A DNA stretch of 11,676 nt, from positions 1 to 11,676 of the forward strand of contig CANEUJ010000043.1 in NCBI GenBank assembly GCA_947441745.1, in the 5' to 3' direction. The position numbers and the translations under genes were made by a program. This document shows positions 1 to 7,101 of the stretch, in pieces. Source of the DNA: Neisseriaceae bacterium. Lineage in GTDB: Bacteria; Pseudomonadota; Gammaproteobacteria; Burkholderiales; UBA11063. How positions within the stretch are numbered: the first letter of the stretch is position 1; each line of letters starts with the position of its first letter. The notes below the pieces were generated by a model. The model did not search any database. It saw nothing but the letters and a program-made list of their open reading frames with translations, and had not been told where the DNA came from.

Positions 1-168
1 TTAGATCTTCCGCTAACTGCTACAACCTTAACTGTAAATGGTTTAGTTCTAAGAATATTAAATACTATTCCAAGTGTAGGGGTGTGTTTTAAAATTAAAA
101 ATATTATTTTTGAAGTAATAAGTACTGGGCCTTATTGGGTTGAACGTGTTAGAATTAGTGTAAAATAA
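1..168 (+). CDS. CorC/HlyC-family transporter (CNNM/CBS type), 3' end only
   Basis: Reading frame 1 is open from the first base to a TAA at 166-168 and encodes the last 55 residues of a protein whose start lies outside the window. The segment matches the C-terminal transporter-associated domain of CorC/HlyC (UPF0053) membrane proteins: residues LDLP, then T.NGLVL..L..IP..G, then FEV and a final ERVRI strand. Full-length members have an N-terminal DUF21 membrane domain, two CBS domains and this small C-terminal domain, and are linked to divalent cation (Mg/Co) efflux or homeostasis at the inner membrane. Only the last domain is visible, so substrate and full architecture cannot be judged. It ends 17 nt before pilD and may share its transcript. 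The family assignment is from a remembered consensus. Confidence 0.75.
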   Translation, partial: LDLPLTATTLTVNGLVLRILNTIPSVGVCFKIKNIIFEVISTGPYWVERVRISVK

Positions 169-185
169 TGGGAGTGAATGCTTAA

Positions 186-1088
186 ATGATATTTAATATA
201 GAAATTTTGCCACCTCTAGTATTTGGAATACTATTGTTTGTTTTAGGTGGCATAATAGGCAGTTTTTTAAATGTTGTAATCTATCGCTTACCCATTATAC
301 TGCAACATAAATGGGAAAATGATTGTGCTATATTGGCAGGTGGTAATGAACCAGTCAAATCATCATTTAATCTGATATATCCCCGATCACATTGTAGGGG
401 GTGTTTAAAAAAAATTCCTGAATGGGCTAATATACCATTTATTGGGGTTTTGATACTTAGGGGCAAATGTTATTTTTGTAAGGCTAAAATACCCAAACGC
501 TATCTTGTTGTGGAGCTCCTAACGGGTGGGTTTTTTGTTATTACTGGATATTATTTTAGTGGGTTTTTGTTATTAGGGTTGCTATTATATATATCATTTG
601 TAATATGTTTGGTTTTTATTGATTATGATAATTTTATTTTACCAGATGAATTAACATTACCTCTATTATGGGTTGGGATTTTATTTAATATTCATGGTAT
701 GTTATCTGGTAGCTTAGAAAACTCGGTAATCGGAGCAGTGCTTGGTTATCTTGTTCTTTGGTCAATTTATTGGGGATTTAAGTTGATTACCAAAAGAGAT
801 GGTATGGGTTATGGTGATTTTAAATTTCTAGCTGCAATTCTGGCATGGGTTGGTTATCAAGCACTTATACCTGTGACTTTTATAGCATCTACTTTAGGGA
901 TAATCTATTTTGTCATTATTCTAATAAATGATAAGATAAAAATTAGTGGCAATATTAAGAATGTCTTACAACATAATATTCCATTTGGGCCATTTTTGGG
1001 AATGGCATCAGTATTATTTATTTTTTTGGCACATGGAGTTGACAGCTCTTTATGGCTAAAAGGTTTTTTAGAATTGCCTAATTTGTGA
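186..1088 (+). CDS. pilD: Type IV prepilin peptidase / N-methyltransferase PilD (A24 family)
   Basis: Inner-membrane aspartic protease that cleaves the leader peptide of type IV prepilins and type II secretion pseudopilins and methylates the new N-terminal residue. The 300-residue protein has the complete bifunctional layout. An N-terminal membrane helix carries GSFLNVVIYRLP (25-36). A cytoplasmic zinc-type domain has the two CxxC pairs Cys70/Cys73 and Cys95/Cys98. The two catalytic aspartates are Asp146 (in FIDYD..ILPDELTLP) and Asp211 in the GxGD motif GMGYGDFK. A late PFGPFLG motif sits at 266-272. Several hydrophobic helices span residues 110-285. The ATG at 186 is preceded by GGAG at 171-174. 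Its stop overlaps the coaE start in GTGA (1085-1088). The pilD-coaE pairing is common in beta- and gammaproteobacteria, but pilB and pilC are not directly upstream here. Confidence 0.96.
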   Translation: MIFNIEILPPLVFGILLFVLGGIIGSFLNVVIYRLPIILQHKWENDCAILAGGNEPVKSSFNLIYPRSHCRGCLKKIPEWANIPFIGVLILRGKCYFCKAKIPKRYLVVELLTGGFFVITGYYFSGFLLLGLLLYISFVICLVFIDYDNFILPDELTLPLLWVGILFNIHGMLSGSLENSVIGAVLGYLVLWSIYWGFKLITKRDGMGYGDFKFLAAILAWVGYQALIPVTFIASTLGIIYFVIILINDKIKISGNIKNVLQHNIPFGPFLGMASVLFIFLAHGVDSSLWLKGFLELPNL

Positions 1089-1696
1089 AATATATTATTG
1101 GGTTGACAGGGTTGATAGGTAGTGGGAAATCATTGGCTACCGATATTTTTAGAGATATTGGGGTTGATGTAATTGATACGGATGTGATTGCTCGCCAAAT
1201 TACAGTGGCTAATGGTTCTGCAATTAAAGATATACGTGATACTTTTGGTGATAAGTATATTACTGGTAGTGGTGAACTCAATAGATCTTTAATGAGAGAG
1301 TTAGTTTTTAGTGATTCATTGAGTCGGCATAAATTAGAGCATATTTTATATCCACAGATCTTTGCTCAGGTACAAAACGAAGTGAATAAGTCTTCTCAGA
1401 GTTATTTAATTGTAGTGGTTCCTTTATTATTTAAATCTGTAAAATATATTAATCTTATTCAAAGAAGTATCTTTATTGATTGCAAAGAAGATGTTTTGAT
1501 TAAACGAGTAACTAATCGAAGTGGAATAAATGAACAGGACGTTAGAAAGATTTTGAATGCACAAATGCCACAATCATTACAATTAGTGTTATGTGACGAT
1601 ATTATCGATAATAATAGCGATATTATTTCTTTGAAAGAGCAAGTTATTAAATTAAATAATAATTACAAACAAATGTTTAAAAATGTATCCTTATAA
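1085..1696 (+). CDS. coaE: Dephospho-CoA kinase
   Basis: Cytosolic enzyme that phosphorylates the 3'-hydroxyl of dephospho-CoA with ATP, the last step of coenzyme A synthesis. The 203 residues match the usual family length. Visible motifs are the P-loop GLIGSGKS (9-16), the substrate-side IDTDVIAR (30-37), the lid segment LNRSLMRELVFSD, and AQMPQ followed by DDIIDNNSD near the C-terminus. The start is GTG at 1085 inside the GTGA overlap with pilD; no ATG gives a better N-terminus because the nucleotide-binding strand begins directly after Met1. Two usually conserved positions differ: the family HP.I appears as YPQI, and PLLFE appears as PLLFK. The rest of the core is intact, so I expect an active enzyme. 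Its stop overlaps the next start by 1 nt (TAATG). Confidence 0.95.
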   Translation: MKYIIGLTGLIGSGKSLATDIFRDIGVDVIDTDVIARQITVANGSAIKDIRDTFGDKYITGSGELNRSLMRELVFSDSLSRHKLEHILYPQIFAQVQNEVNKSSQSYLIVVVPLLFKSVKYINLIQRSIFIDCKEDVLIKRVTNRSGINEQDVRKILNAQMPQSLQLVLCDDIIDNNSDIISLKEQVIKLNNNYKQMFKNVSL

Positions 1697-3798
1697 TGAG
1701 AAAAAAAATCTTTCGTCTAAATAAATTTAGGATACGTCTTTTATATTGGATATCGGTGTTGCTACTAATGATATTTATTGCTTGCCCAATGTTCTTCTTT
1801 TTTTATTTATTTGATGAAGATCAAGTAAAGCAAATGCTATATACAGAGTTTGATAATAATAATTATCATGTTGAAGTAAACGGTACAATTGTTCCACAAT
1901 TTTGGCATGGCTTAAGTTTAGAAGTTAATAGTTTGAATGTTGTAACTAATAATAGTGAACTTATGCATATAAGAACAGCTAACTGCCAATTATCTTGGAT
2001 TGATTTGGTATTTGCACGATATAAAATTAAACGTTTAGACTTAAATGATGTGCAAATTAATGAGAATAATATTCGTGAATATGGTGTCAGTAATTTATTG
2101 ACAATTCCTAGTTCAGGAGGCTCAGCATTGAGTCATCTTGATAGTGTTAGTATCTTTGGGATAAATTCAAATGATAAAAATGCTCCATATCCGATTAAGA
2201 ATGGTTTATTTACTGTGCAAAATACAAACGCTGGTGCTGTTTATAAACTGGGATTTGAAACTGTGGAGAGTACTACTTTTGTAACTTCTACTGGTATTAT
2301 GAATGCAATTAGTAGTGATGTAGTTAAATTTAGAAACTTTAAAGTTAATATCCATAACAATAAGATGCAGATGAATTTTGGTGCTGACACGAATTATCAT
2401 ATTTTGGACAAGCAATTAATCTTAGATAACTTATCTGGCACACTTTCTATGAATAATCATAATGGTCAATTTAGTATTGCAAAAACAGTTTTTTCTCCAG
2501 ATGGGGCTAACTTTAATACATTTAACCTTGCTTTTAATAATTTATTCACAAATCAGTTTCTTAATCTAAACTTAAGTAGTTTAAGTATGCCAAATTATAA
2601 AACTTACTCTCTGGGTGATGGGCATATAAGTTATTTGATGAATGTACAGCAAAATAAAATACAACTTGATTCGACATTAAAACAATTAAAAATGAATTCT
2701 ACAAGTATAATAAGTAAAGATTGTTATAATGAATTAAATTATGTAGCACGAGACATGGCTAATAAAAAATTTAAGGCTGTATTGTCTGGGGTGTGCCAAT
2801 ATGATTTTAAAAAATATGTATTTAATGCAAATGCTTCAGGTCTTTTAAATTCTGCCCCCCTTAATCTGAAATTAAGTATTGATAATAGTAACTATAAACC
2901 CAAAATTTTAGTAGATGGAGTAGTTGATAATCTTGACTTATCCCCATTTAATGTAGCTAATAGTCAGCTTTTACCCTTTTATTATGATGATTCTTTATTA
3001 CCATTTAAGTGGTTTTCATTATTTAATATTGCTGGAAAACTTAATATTGGTCATTTTTCTTTGGATAGAATACATTTAAATAATGTAAATACAGAGTTTA
3101 AGTTACAAGATAATACACTTAATATTTCTAAATTATACGCTAACATTTATGATGGGTCATTATTTGGTAGTGCTAAAATATCTAAGGAAAGTAATGGATA
3201 TACTATTTCAACAAAGCAAACAGTTAATAATTTGGATCTTAAAAGAATGTTCCAAGACTTATTTGATGTTAGAGCTATTAGTGGTAAAGCTAATTTAAAA
3301 ATAGATGCTATAACTAGTCATGCAAATTCATATGTTGATTTACATAAGAATTTGAATGGGACAGTCACCATTGATGCTAAGGATGGTGCATTTCAGGGGG
3401 TAGATTTTAATATTTTTGCAACATCTCATGCTTTGGATATTAATAAATCTACGATATTTCAAAAGTTAAATGCCAAATTTAATTTTGTTGATGGCATTAG
3501 TAAACTAGGAAATGTTGTTTTTTATTCTCCATATTTGCTTGCTAATGGTAGTGGAGTAATAGATGTTGTTAATACACAGCTTGATTATATTTTAACTATT
3601 AAAAGTAATTTACCGCCAAATAAACAAGAGATTAAGTCAGTTGTTATCCCAGTTAGTGCCAAAGGTGATTTATTTGATCCGCAAATTTCAATTCAAAATA
3701 TTCATTTATCTACAGAAAGTAGTAAGATTCTGCGTAATCAGGTTCCTAAGAGTAGATTGAACAAAAATAATAAAACCCCCCGTAAGGAAAAAAAATAA
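1696..3798 (+). CDS. AsmA-family envelope protein
   Basis: A 700-residue protein with a basic N-terminus and one strong hydrophobic segment at about residues 14-39, followed by a long periplasmic, beta-strand-rich part. Near residues 553-575 the LNGTVTIDAKDGAFQGVDFN stretch is typical of the AsmA C-terminal domain, and a GSGVIDVVNTQLDY stretch follows. AsmA-like proteins are inner-membrane-anchored and related to bridge-like lipid carriers of the chorein/VPS13 type; they are thought to help move phospholipids toward the outer membrane. The tail (last 20 residues) is strongly basic and low in complexity. The start overlaps the coaE stop (TAATG), which suggests coupled translation. The gene is more AT- and Asn-rich than its neighbours, and carries C6 tracts at 2855-2860 and 3776-3781. 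Which AsmA paralogue it is (AsmA, TamB-like, YhdP-like) is not resolved, but the length fits AsmA itself. Confidence 0.85.
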   Translation: MRKKIFRLNKFRIRLLYWISVLLLMIFIACPMFFFFYLFDEDQVKQMLYTEFDNNNYHVEVNGTIVPQFWHGLSLEVNSLNVVTNNSELMHIRTANCQLSWIDLVFARYKIKRLDLNDVQINENNIREYGVSNLLTIPSSGGSALSHLDSVSIFGINSNDKNAPYPIKNGLFTVQNTNAGAVYKLGFETVESTTFVTSTGIMNAISSDVVKFRNFKVNIHNNKMQMNFGADTNYHILDKQLILDNLSGTLSMNNHNGQFSIAKTVFSPDGANFNTFNLAFNNLFTNQFLNLNLSSLSMPNYKTYSLGDGHISYLMNVQQNKIQLDSTLKQLKMNSTSIISKDCYNELNYVARDMANKKFKAVLSGVCQYDFKKYVFNANASGLLNSAPLNLKLSIDNSNYKPKILVDGVVDNLDLSPFNVANSQLLPFYYDDSLLPFKWFSLFNIAGKLNIGHFSLDRIHLNNVNTEFKLQDNTLNISKLYANIYDGSLFGSAKISKESNGYTISTKQTVNNLDLKRMFQDLFDVRAISGKANLKIDAITSHANSYVDLHKNLNGTVTIDAKDGAFQGVDFNIFATSHALDINKSTIFQKLNAKFNFVDGISKLGNVVFYSPYLLANGSGVIDVVNTQLDYILTIKSNLPPNKQEIKSVVIPVSAKGDLFDPQISIQNIHLSTESSKILRNQVPKSRLNKNNKTPRKEKK

Positions 3799-3816
3799 AT
3801 TTATTCTTGATGTAAG

Positions 3817-3844
3817 TTTGATTAGTTGTAAAAACTGATATAAT
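3817..3844 (+). promoter_or_regulatory. Extended -10 sigma70 promoter of dapA-bamC
   Basis: A perfect TATAAT hexamer lies at 3839-3844, preceded by TGA at 3836-3838, which is the TGn of an extended -10 promoter. A weak -35 (TTTGAT, 3817-3822) lies 16 nt upstream. Transcription would begin near 3851, leaving a leader of only about 20 nt before dapA. That is too short for a lysine riboswitch. The promoter is predicted from sequence only. Confidence 0.7.
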
Positions 3845-3872
3845 TATGCTATTATTTTTTTGAAAGTGTAAT

Positions 3873-4772
3873 ATGTTAAGAGGTGCGATAACTGCTATAG
3901 TTACTCCATTTAAAAATGATGGTTCAGTTGATTTTAATGCATTCACTAGACTAATAGAGTATCAAATTGCTGGTGGTGTTGTCGGACTTTTAGTAATTGG
4001 TTCAACAGGAGAAGCCTTATCCCTAGAGTGTGAAGAAAAAATATCGCTGATAAGACATGCTATAAATACCGTTAATGAACGGGTAAAAATAATAGTTGGT
4101 ATTGGTTTTCCATGCACAAACTCAGCGAGTAAATTCGTCGAGTTAGTTAATAATATTTCTGGTATTGACTATCTTTTGGTATCAACTCCAGCGTATATGA
4201 AGCCTAATCAAGATGGTATGTACTTACATCTTGCAACAATAGCAAAAATAAGTAAGAATCCTATTATTTTATATAATGTACCAGGTCGTACTAGCTCTAA
4301 TATAGAAGATTTAACTATACTAAGACTTGCTCATAGTTTTAGTAATATAGTGGGATTAAAAGATGCAACTGGTGATATTTCTCGTTGTTGTTATATGGTA
4401 AAACATAAACCTCCAAAATTTATGTTATTTACTGGAGACGATGCAACAGCAATGGCATTTATGCTTTGTGGCGGTGATGGAGTAATGTCAGTGGTTGGTA
4501 ATATAATTCCAAAATTATTTAGTAAATTATGTAACTATGCTCTAGATAGTAAAAATAGTGATGCTATAAAAGTTAATAATCAGATTCTGGAGTTATGTGA
4601 TTTAATGTTTATTGAGTCTAATCCTATCCCAATTAAATGGGCATTATTTGAACAAGGTATTATTAGCACTGCATTTTTAAGGTTGCCACTTACAACATTA
4701 AGTCAAGAATATCAGGATAAAATTAAACCGTACTTAAATTTAATAATACGTGAAGAGAGTAATGTTAGTTAA
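3873..4772 (+). CDS. dapA: 4-hydroxy-tetrahydrodipicolinate synthase
   Basis: Condenses pyruvate with aspartate semialdehyde, the first committed step to diaminopimelate (peptidoglycan) and lysine; cytosolic, usually a homotetramer. The 299-residue TIM barrel has all the catalytic elements. The Schiff-base lysine is Lys163 in GLKDATGD. Tyr134 and Arg139 are in YNVPGRT. The pyruvate-binding loop GSTGE (43-47) keeps Thr45, while the proton-relay Thr44 of E. coli is a serine. The tetramer-interface tyrosine is Tyr108. In contrast, the lysine feedback residues known from E. coli (His53, His56, Asn80, Glu84, Tyr106) are Cys53, Lys56, Pro80, Ser84 and Ala107 here, so lysine inhibition is probably weak or absent. 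The start at 3873 follows a weak GAAAG (3862-3866). The gene has its own promoter and overlaps bamC. Confidence 0.96.
   Translation: MLRGAITAIVTPFKNDGSVDFNAFTRLIEYQIAGGVVGLLVIGSTGEALSLECEEKISLIRHAINTVNERVKIIVGIGFPCTNSASKFVELVNNISGIDYLLVSTPAYMKPNQDGMYLHLATIAKISKNPIILYNVPGRTSSNIEDLTILRLAHSFSNIVGLKDATGDISRCCYMVKHKPPKFMLFTGDDATAMAFMLCGGDGVMSVVGNIIPKLFSKLCNYALDSKNSDAIKVNNQILELCDLMFIESNPIPIKWALFEQGIISTAFLRLPLTTLSQEYQDKIKPYLNLIIREESNVS
4752..4764 (+). promoter_or_regulatory. Ribosome binding site that decides the bamC start
   Basis: A purine run GAAGAGAG at 4752-4759 lies just ahead of ATG at 4762. The in-frame GTG at 4750 would overlap this run and add four residues (MKRV) before the lipoprotein signal, so the ATG is the better start. 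Both choices keep the lipobox unchanged. Confidence 0.6.
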
Positions 4773-5874
4773 TATAAAAAAAATTAGGTATTGTCTATTA
4801 CCTTTAATGATAGCATCTTGTTCTACTTTTAATTTTGATTCTCAAGCTGATTATGGAGCTGCAAGCCCAAGAAATTCTAGTAATTTGGCAGTACCTCCAG
4901 GCTTAGTATCCCCTGAGACTAGCTCTAATTATAAAATGCTAGATACTAAACAAGAAGGCTACGTTCTTAGCAATATAAAAGAGATGCAAATAGTTCAGGC
5001 TGGCTCTGAACGGTGGTTATTAATAAAAGGAAAATCAGTTAATGACGTGTGGCCTACTATGCAGGCTTTTATAAACCAACAGGGATTTAGTATTAAATTC
5101 CAAAATCAAAATATTGGTTTGATACAGACTGATTGGTATACTCAAAATACCAATGTTACCGAGACTGGTGCTCGTAAGTTGTTTGACTGGATTGGTTTGG
5201 GTGGCGGTTACTCTTTGGGCTCACAATACATGTATCGAATAACTTTGTGGCAAAATGAGAGTGACACTCAAGTTTTTGTATCTGATTATCAAATGAACGA
5301 AGTTTATCCTGGTTGTGTTACTAATCTAAATGAGAATATACGGGTGCAACCATCAGATGCTCAGGCAACTAAATGGATTCCAGTACAGCCAGATCCAGCA
5401 TTAGAGCTTGGATTTTTAATGCAATTTATGGCGTTTTCTGGGTATACGCCAGAACAAGCTAAACAAGCTATTACTACATCTGTGTCAGCTTCCAAAGAAT
5501 CAGCCACTGATGCGGCTTATTTGATGGGGACTACTTTAGTTATTAATGATAACTTTGTTCGTGCTTGGTGGAGAACTGGTGTTGCTCTTGAAAGAGTTGG
5601 GTTGGGGGTGCAAACCAAAGATCGCACCCTTGGGCAATATGATGTATATTCATTACAATCTGAAGTAAATAATCCAGATCCAGGGTTTTTAAGTAATTTA
5701 TTTGGCGATAATAAAAATCAAATGAAAATGCCAGGTACTCAATATACGGTAAAACTTGAAGCTAATGGAAACAAGACTAATCTAACGATAAACCTATATC
5801 AAGGTGTGAGTGACAGTGATTTTGCTAAGCATCAGAAAAACTATTTGGAAGCACTACAAAATCAGTTGAAATAG
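4762..5874 (+). CDS. bamC: Outer-membrane assembly lipoprotein BamC (NlpB/DapX family)
   Basis: Accessory lipoprotein of the BAM complex, which folds beta-barrel proteins into the outer membrane. The 370-residue protein begins with a short basic signal and hydrophobic stretch ending in a lipobox, IASC, with Cys20 as the lipidation site. An unstructured segment follows and contains NLAVPPGL (41-48), the conserved region that in E. coli BamC contacts BamD. Two grip-type domains then follow, roughly at 65-200 and 230-370; the first holds GSERWLLIKG..VWP, the second FVRAWWRTGVALERVG and a C-terminal YTVKLE strand. The gene overlaps dapA by 11 nt, reproducing the dapA-bamC operon known in E. coli, so it is almost certainly driven by the dapA promoter. 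An alternative GTG start at 4750 is less likely. The length is slightly above E. coli BamC. Confidence 0.9.
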   Translation: MLVNIKKIRYCLLPLMIASCSTFNFDSQADYGAASPRNSSNLAVPPGLVSPETSSNYKMLDTKQEGYVLSNIKEMQIVQAGSERWLLIKGKSVNDVWPTMQAFINQQGFSIKFQNQNIGLIQTDWYTQNTNVTETGARKLFDWIGLGGGYSLGSQYMYRITLWQNESDTQVFVSDYQMNEVYPGCVTNLNENIRVQPSDAQATKWIPVQPDPALELGFLMQFMAFSGYTPEQAKQAITTSVSASKESATDAAYLMGTTLVINDNFVRAWWRTGVALERVGLGVQTKDRTLGQYDVYSLQSEVNNPDPGFLSNLFGDNKNQMKMPGTQYTVKLEANGNKTNLTINLYQGVSDSDFAKHQKNYLEALQNQLK

Positions 5875-5966
5875 ACGCTAATTAGCATAAGAGAGTGTAT
5901 CTCAAATTCTATACGAACAGCATTAGGATTGGCGGGTCAAATCAGTCGATGTCTATGATTCATACT
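5875..5966. other. Convergent intergenic region without a clear terminator
   Basis: The 92 nt between the bamC and rsmI stops contain a 10-nt palindrome GCTAATTAGC (5877-5886) and a loose AGAGT/ACTCT repeat near the two ends. There is no stable GC stem followed by a T-run in either direction. The middle part (about 5920-5950) looks less AT-rich than the surrounding DNA. No ORF or RNA gene was recognised. Confidence 0.5.
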
Positions 5967-6800
5967 CTAATATTGTTTATGTTCTAAGGTGTAATTATAG
6001 AGCAGATCCTTATTTCCTCCAATTAACTTATGAGTGAGGGTTACTGCTTTTTTGGGTGGTAGTTCAGTTAGAAGTAGTTTTAGGGTATTGATTTGTTCTA
6101 TAGTGATGCAATTCTCATCAGTAACTATTATTTCAGGTTCAATTATAATGACAAATTCACCTTTTTGTTGATTGGTGTCTGACAAAATAAAATCTAATAG
6201 TTTTGTGGCACTTCCTTTATGAATGGTTTCAAACTGTTTGGTTAGTTCGCGTCCCATTATTAACTTACGATTTTCACCCAGAGTCTCGATTATATCTTCG
6301 ATACATTCGATAATCCGATGGGGTGCTTCATAGATACAAACGGCATAATCAACCACTTGCCACTTGTTTATTATTTTAACTCTAGATGTTTTTTTGTTTG
6401 GTAAAAAGCCATAGAATAAATGCGGAGTATTTAGTCCAGATACGGATAATAGACTAATATAGGCACAAGCACCAGGTATGGGGGAGATTTTAAACCCATG
6501 CTCTTTGACATAATTACATAAGCGACTTCCAGGGTCAGAGATACCAGGAGTACCTGCATCACTAATTTGGGTTATTATTAGCCCATCTTGAAGCCATGAT
6601 AACACTTTTTCTGCAATTTTGTTTTCGTTATGCTCATGAAGTGCTACTAATTTTTTGTATGTTATATTATGTTTGTCAAGTAGATAGCGACTAGTGCGGG
6701 TATCTTCACATAGTATAATATCTGAACGTGATAAGGTTTCTATAGCACGAATACTAATATCAGATAGATTGCCGATTGGGGTAGCACAAATATATAGCAT
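5967..6800 (-). CDS. rsmI: 16S rRNA (cytidine1402-2'-O)-methyltransferase
   Basis: SAM-dependent enzyme that 2'-O-methylates C1402 in the decoding centre of 16S rRNA, where RsmH adds the N4 methyl. The 277-residue protein shows the tetrapyrrole-methylase fold with all RsmI signatures: ATPIGN (6-11), CEDTR (31-35), SDAGTPGISDPG (80-91), IPGACA (108-113), YGFLP (130-134), YEAPHR (157-162), RELTKQFET (184-192) and GEFVIIIEP (214-222). The ATG at 6800 is the only plausible start, because in-frame codons upstream run into a stop at 6822-6824 without another start. There is no Shine-Dalgarno sequence, and a terminator hairpin ends 13 nt before the start codon. Expression therefore probably depends on read-through from rpsU or a promoter hidden in or near the hairpin. 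It converges with bamC. Confidence 0.96.
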   Translation of the reverse strand: MLYICATPIGNLSDISIRAIETLSRSDIILCEDTRTSRYLLDKHNITYKKLVALHEHNENKIAEKVLSWLQDGLIITQISDAGTPGISDPGSRLCNYVKEHGFKISPIPGACAYISLLSVSGLNTPHLFYGFLPNKKTSRVKIINKWQVVDYAVCIYEAPHRIIECIEDIIETLGENRKLIMGRELTKQFETIHKGSATKLLDFILSDTNQQKGEFVIIIEPEIIVTDENCITIEQINTLKLLLTELPPKKAVTLTHKLIGGNKDLLYNYTLEHKQY

Positions 6801-6813
6801 GATAGTATCTAAT

Positions 6814-6842
6814 AAAAAAGGCTACATAAAGTAGCCTTTTTT
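6814..6842 (-). terminator. Bidirectional intrinsic terminator of rpsU
   Basis: A perfect 12-bp inverted repeat: AAAAAAGGCTAC (6814-6825) and GTAGCCTTTTTT (6831-6842), with a 5-nt loop. The GC core (GGCTAC/GTAGCC) flanked by A and T runs makes it an intrinsic terminator in both directions. It begins 2 nt after the rpsU stop on the minus strand, and lies 13 nt before the rsmI start codon. Confidence 0.9.
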
Positions 6843-6844
6843 AT

Positions 6845-7057
6845 TTATCTGCTTCTTTGTGGAAGGATTTGAGAGCGAATTTTTTTATGTAGACGCTTAA
6901 CTGCTGCTGACATTTTTCTCTTTCTTTCAGTGGTCGGCTTTTCATAAGCTTCACGTGAACGAAGCTCAGTCAAAGTACCAGCTTTTTCTACAGCTTTTTT
7001 GAAGCGACGTAATGCTACATCAAAATATTCTGCTTCTCTTAATTTAATTTCAGGCAT
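6845..7057 (-). CDS. rpsU: 30S ribosomal protein bS21
   Basis: Small basic protein of the 30S platform, close to the anti-Shine-Dalgarno end of 16S rRNA, important for initiation on natural mRNAs. The 70 residues cover the whole family: MPEIKLRE at the N-terminus, FDVALRRFKKAVEKAG, then the family hallmark YEKPTTERKRK and an Arg/Lys-rich helix. The ending (AAVKR..KKIRSQ.LP) is closer to remembered betaproteobacterial bS21 than to the E. coli tail. A good Shine-Dalgarno AGGA (complement of 7064-7067) lies 6 nt before the ATG. The gene has its own promoter and terminator and so is probably mostly monocistronic. The usual partners of the macromolecular synthesis operon (dnaG, rpoD) are not adjacent. 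Confidence 0.97.
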   Translation of the reverse strand: MPEIKLREAEYFDVALRRFKKAVEKAGTLTELRSREAYEKPTTERKRKMSAAVKRLHKKIRSQILPQRSR

Positions 7058-7101
7058 ATTGATTCCTATAATCTTTTTAAATAAATTTTAACTAATGCAT
7101 G

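Noticed and set aside
281..466. 61-residue open frame on the minus strand
   Set aside because: It is antisense to the zinc-cysteine domain of PilD and has no ribosome binding site or family features. Similar short antisense frames at 1078-1281, 2206-2415 and 3746-3946, and same-strand out-of-frame ones at 7378-7587 and 8202-8390, were rejected for the same reason.
3799..3872. Lysine riboswitch ahead of dapA
   Set aside because: The predicted leader is about 20 nt and the whole gap 74 nt, far too short for a lysine riboswitch.
4750..4764. GTG at 4750 as the bamC start
   Set aside because: It would bury the purine-rich ribosome binding site inside the coding region; ATG at 4762 gives a normal lipoprotein signal.
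5877..5886. GCTAATTAGC as a bamC terminator
   Set aside because: A continuous 10-nt palindrome has no loop, a weak stem and no T-run after it.
6819..6830. DNA uptake sequence of Neisseriaceae type
   Set aside because: AGGCTACATAAA resembles one DUS dialect at 10 of 12 bases as remembered, but I found no second copy in non-coding DNA in the window, and the hairpin is fully explained as a terminator.
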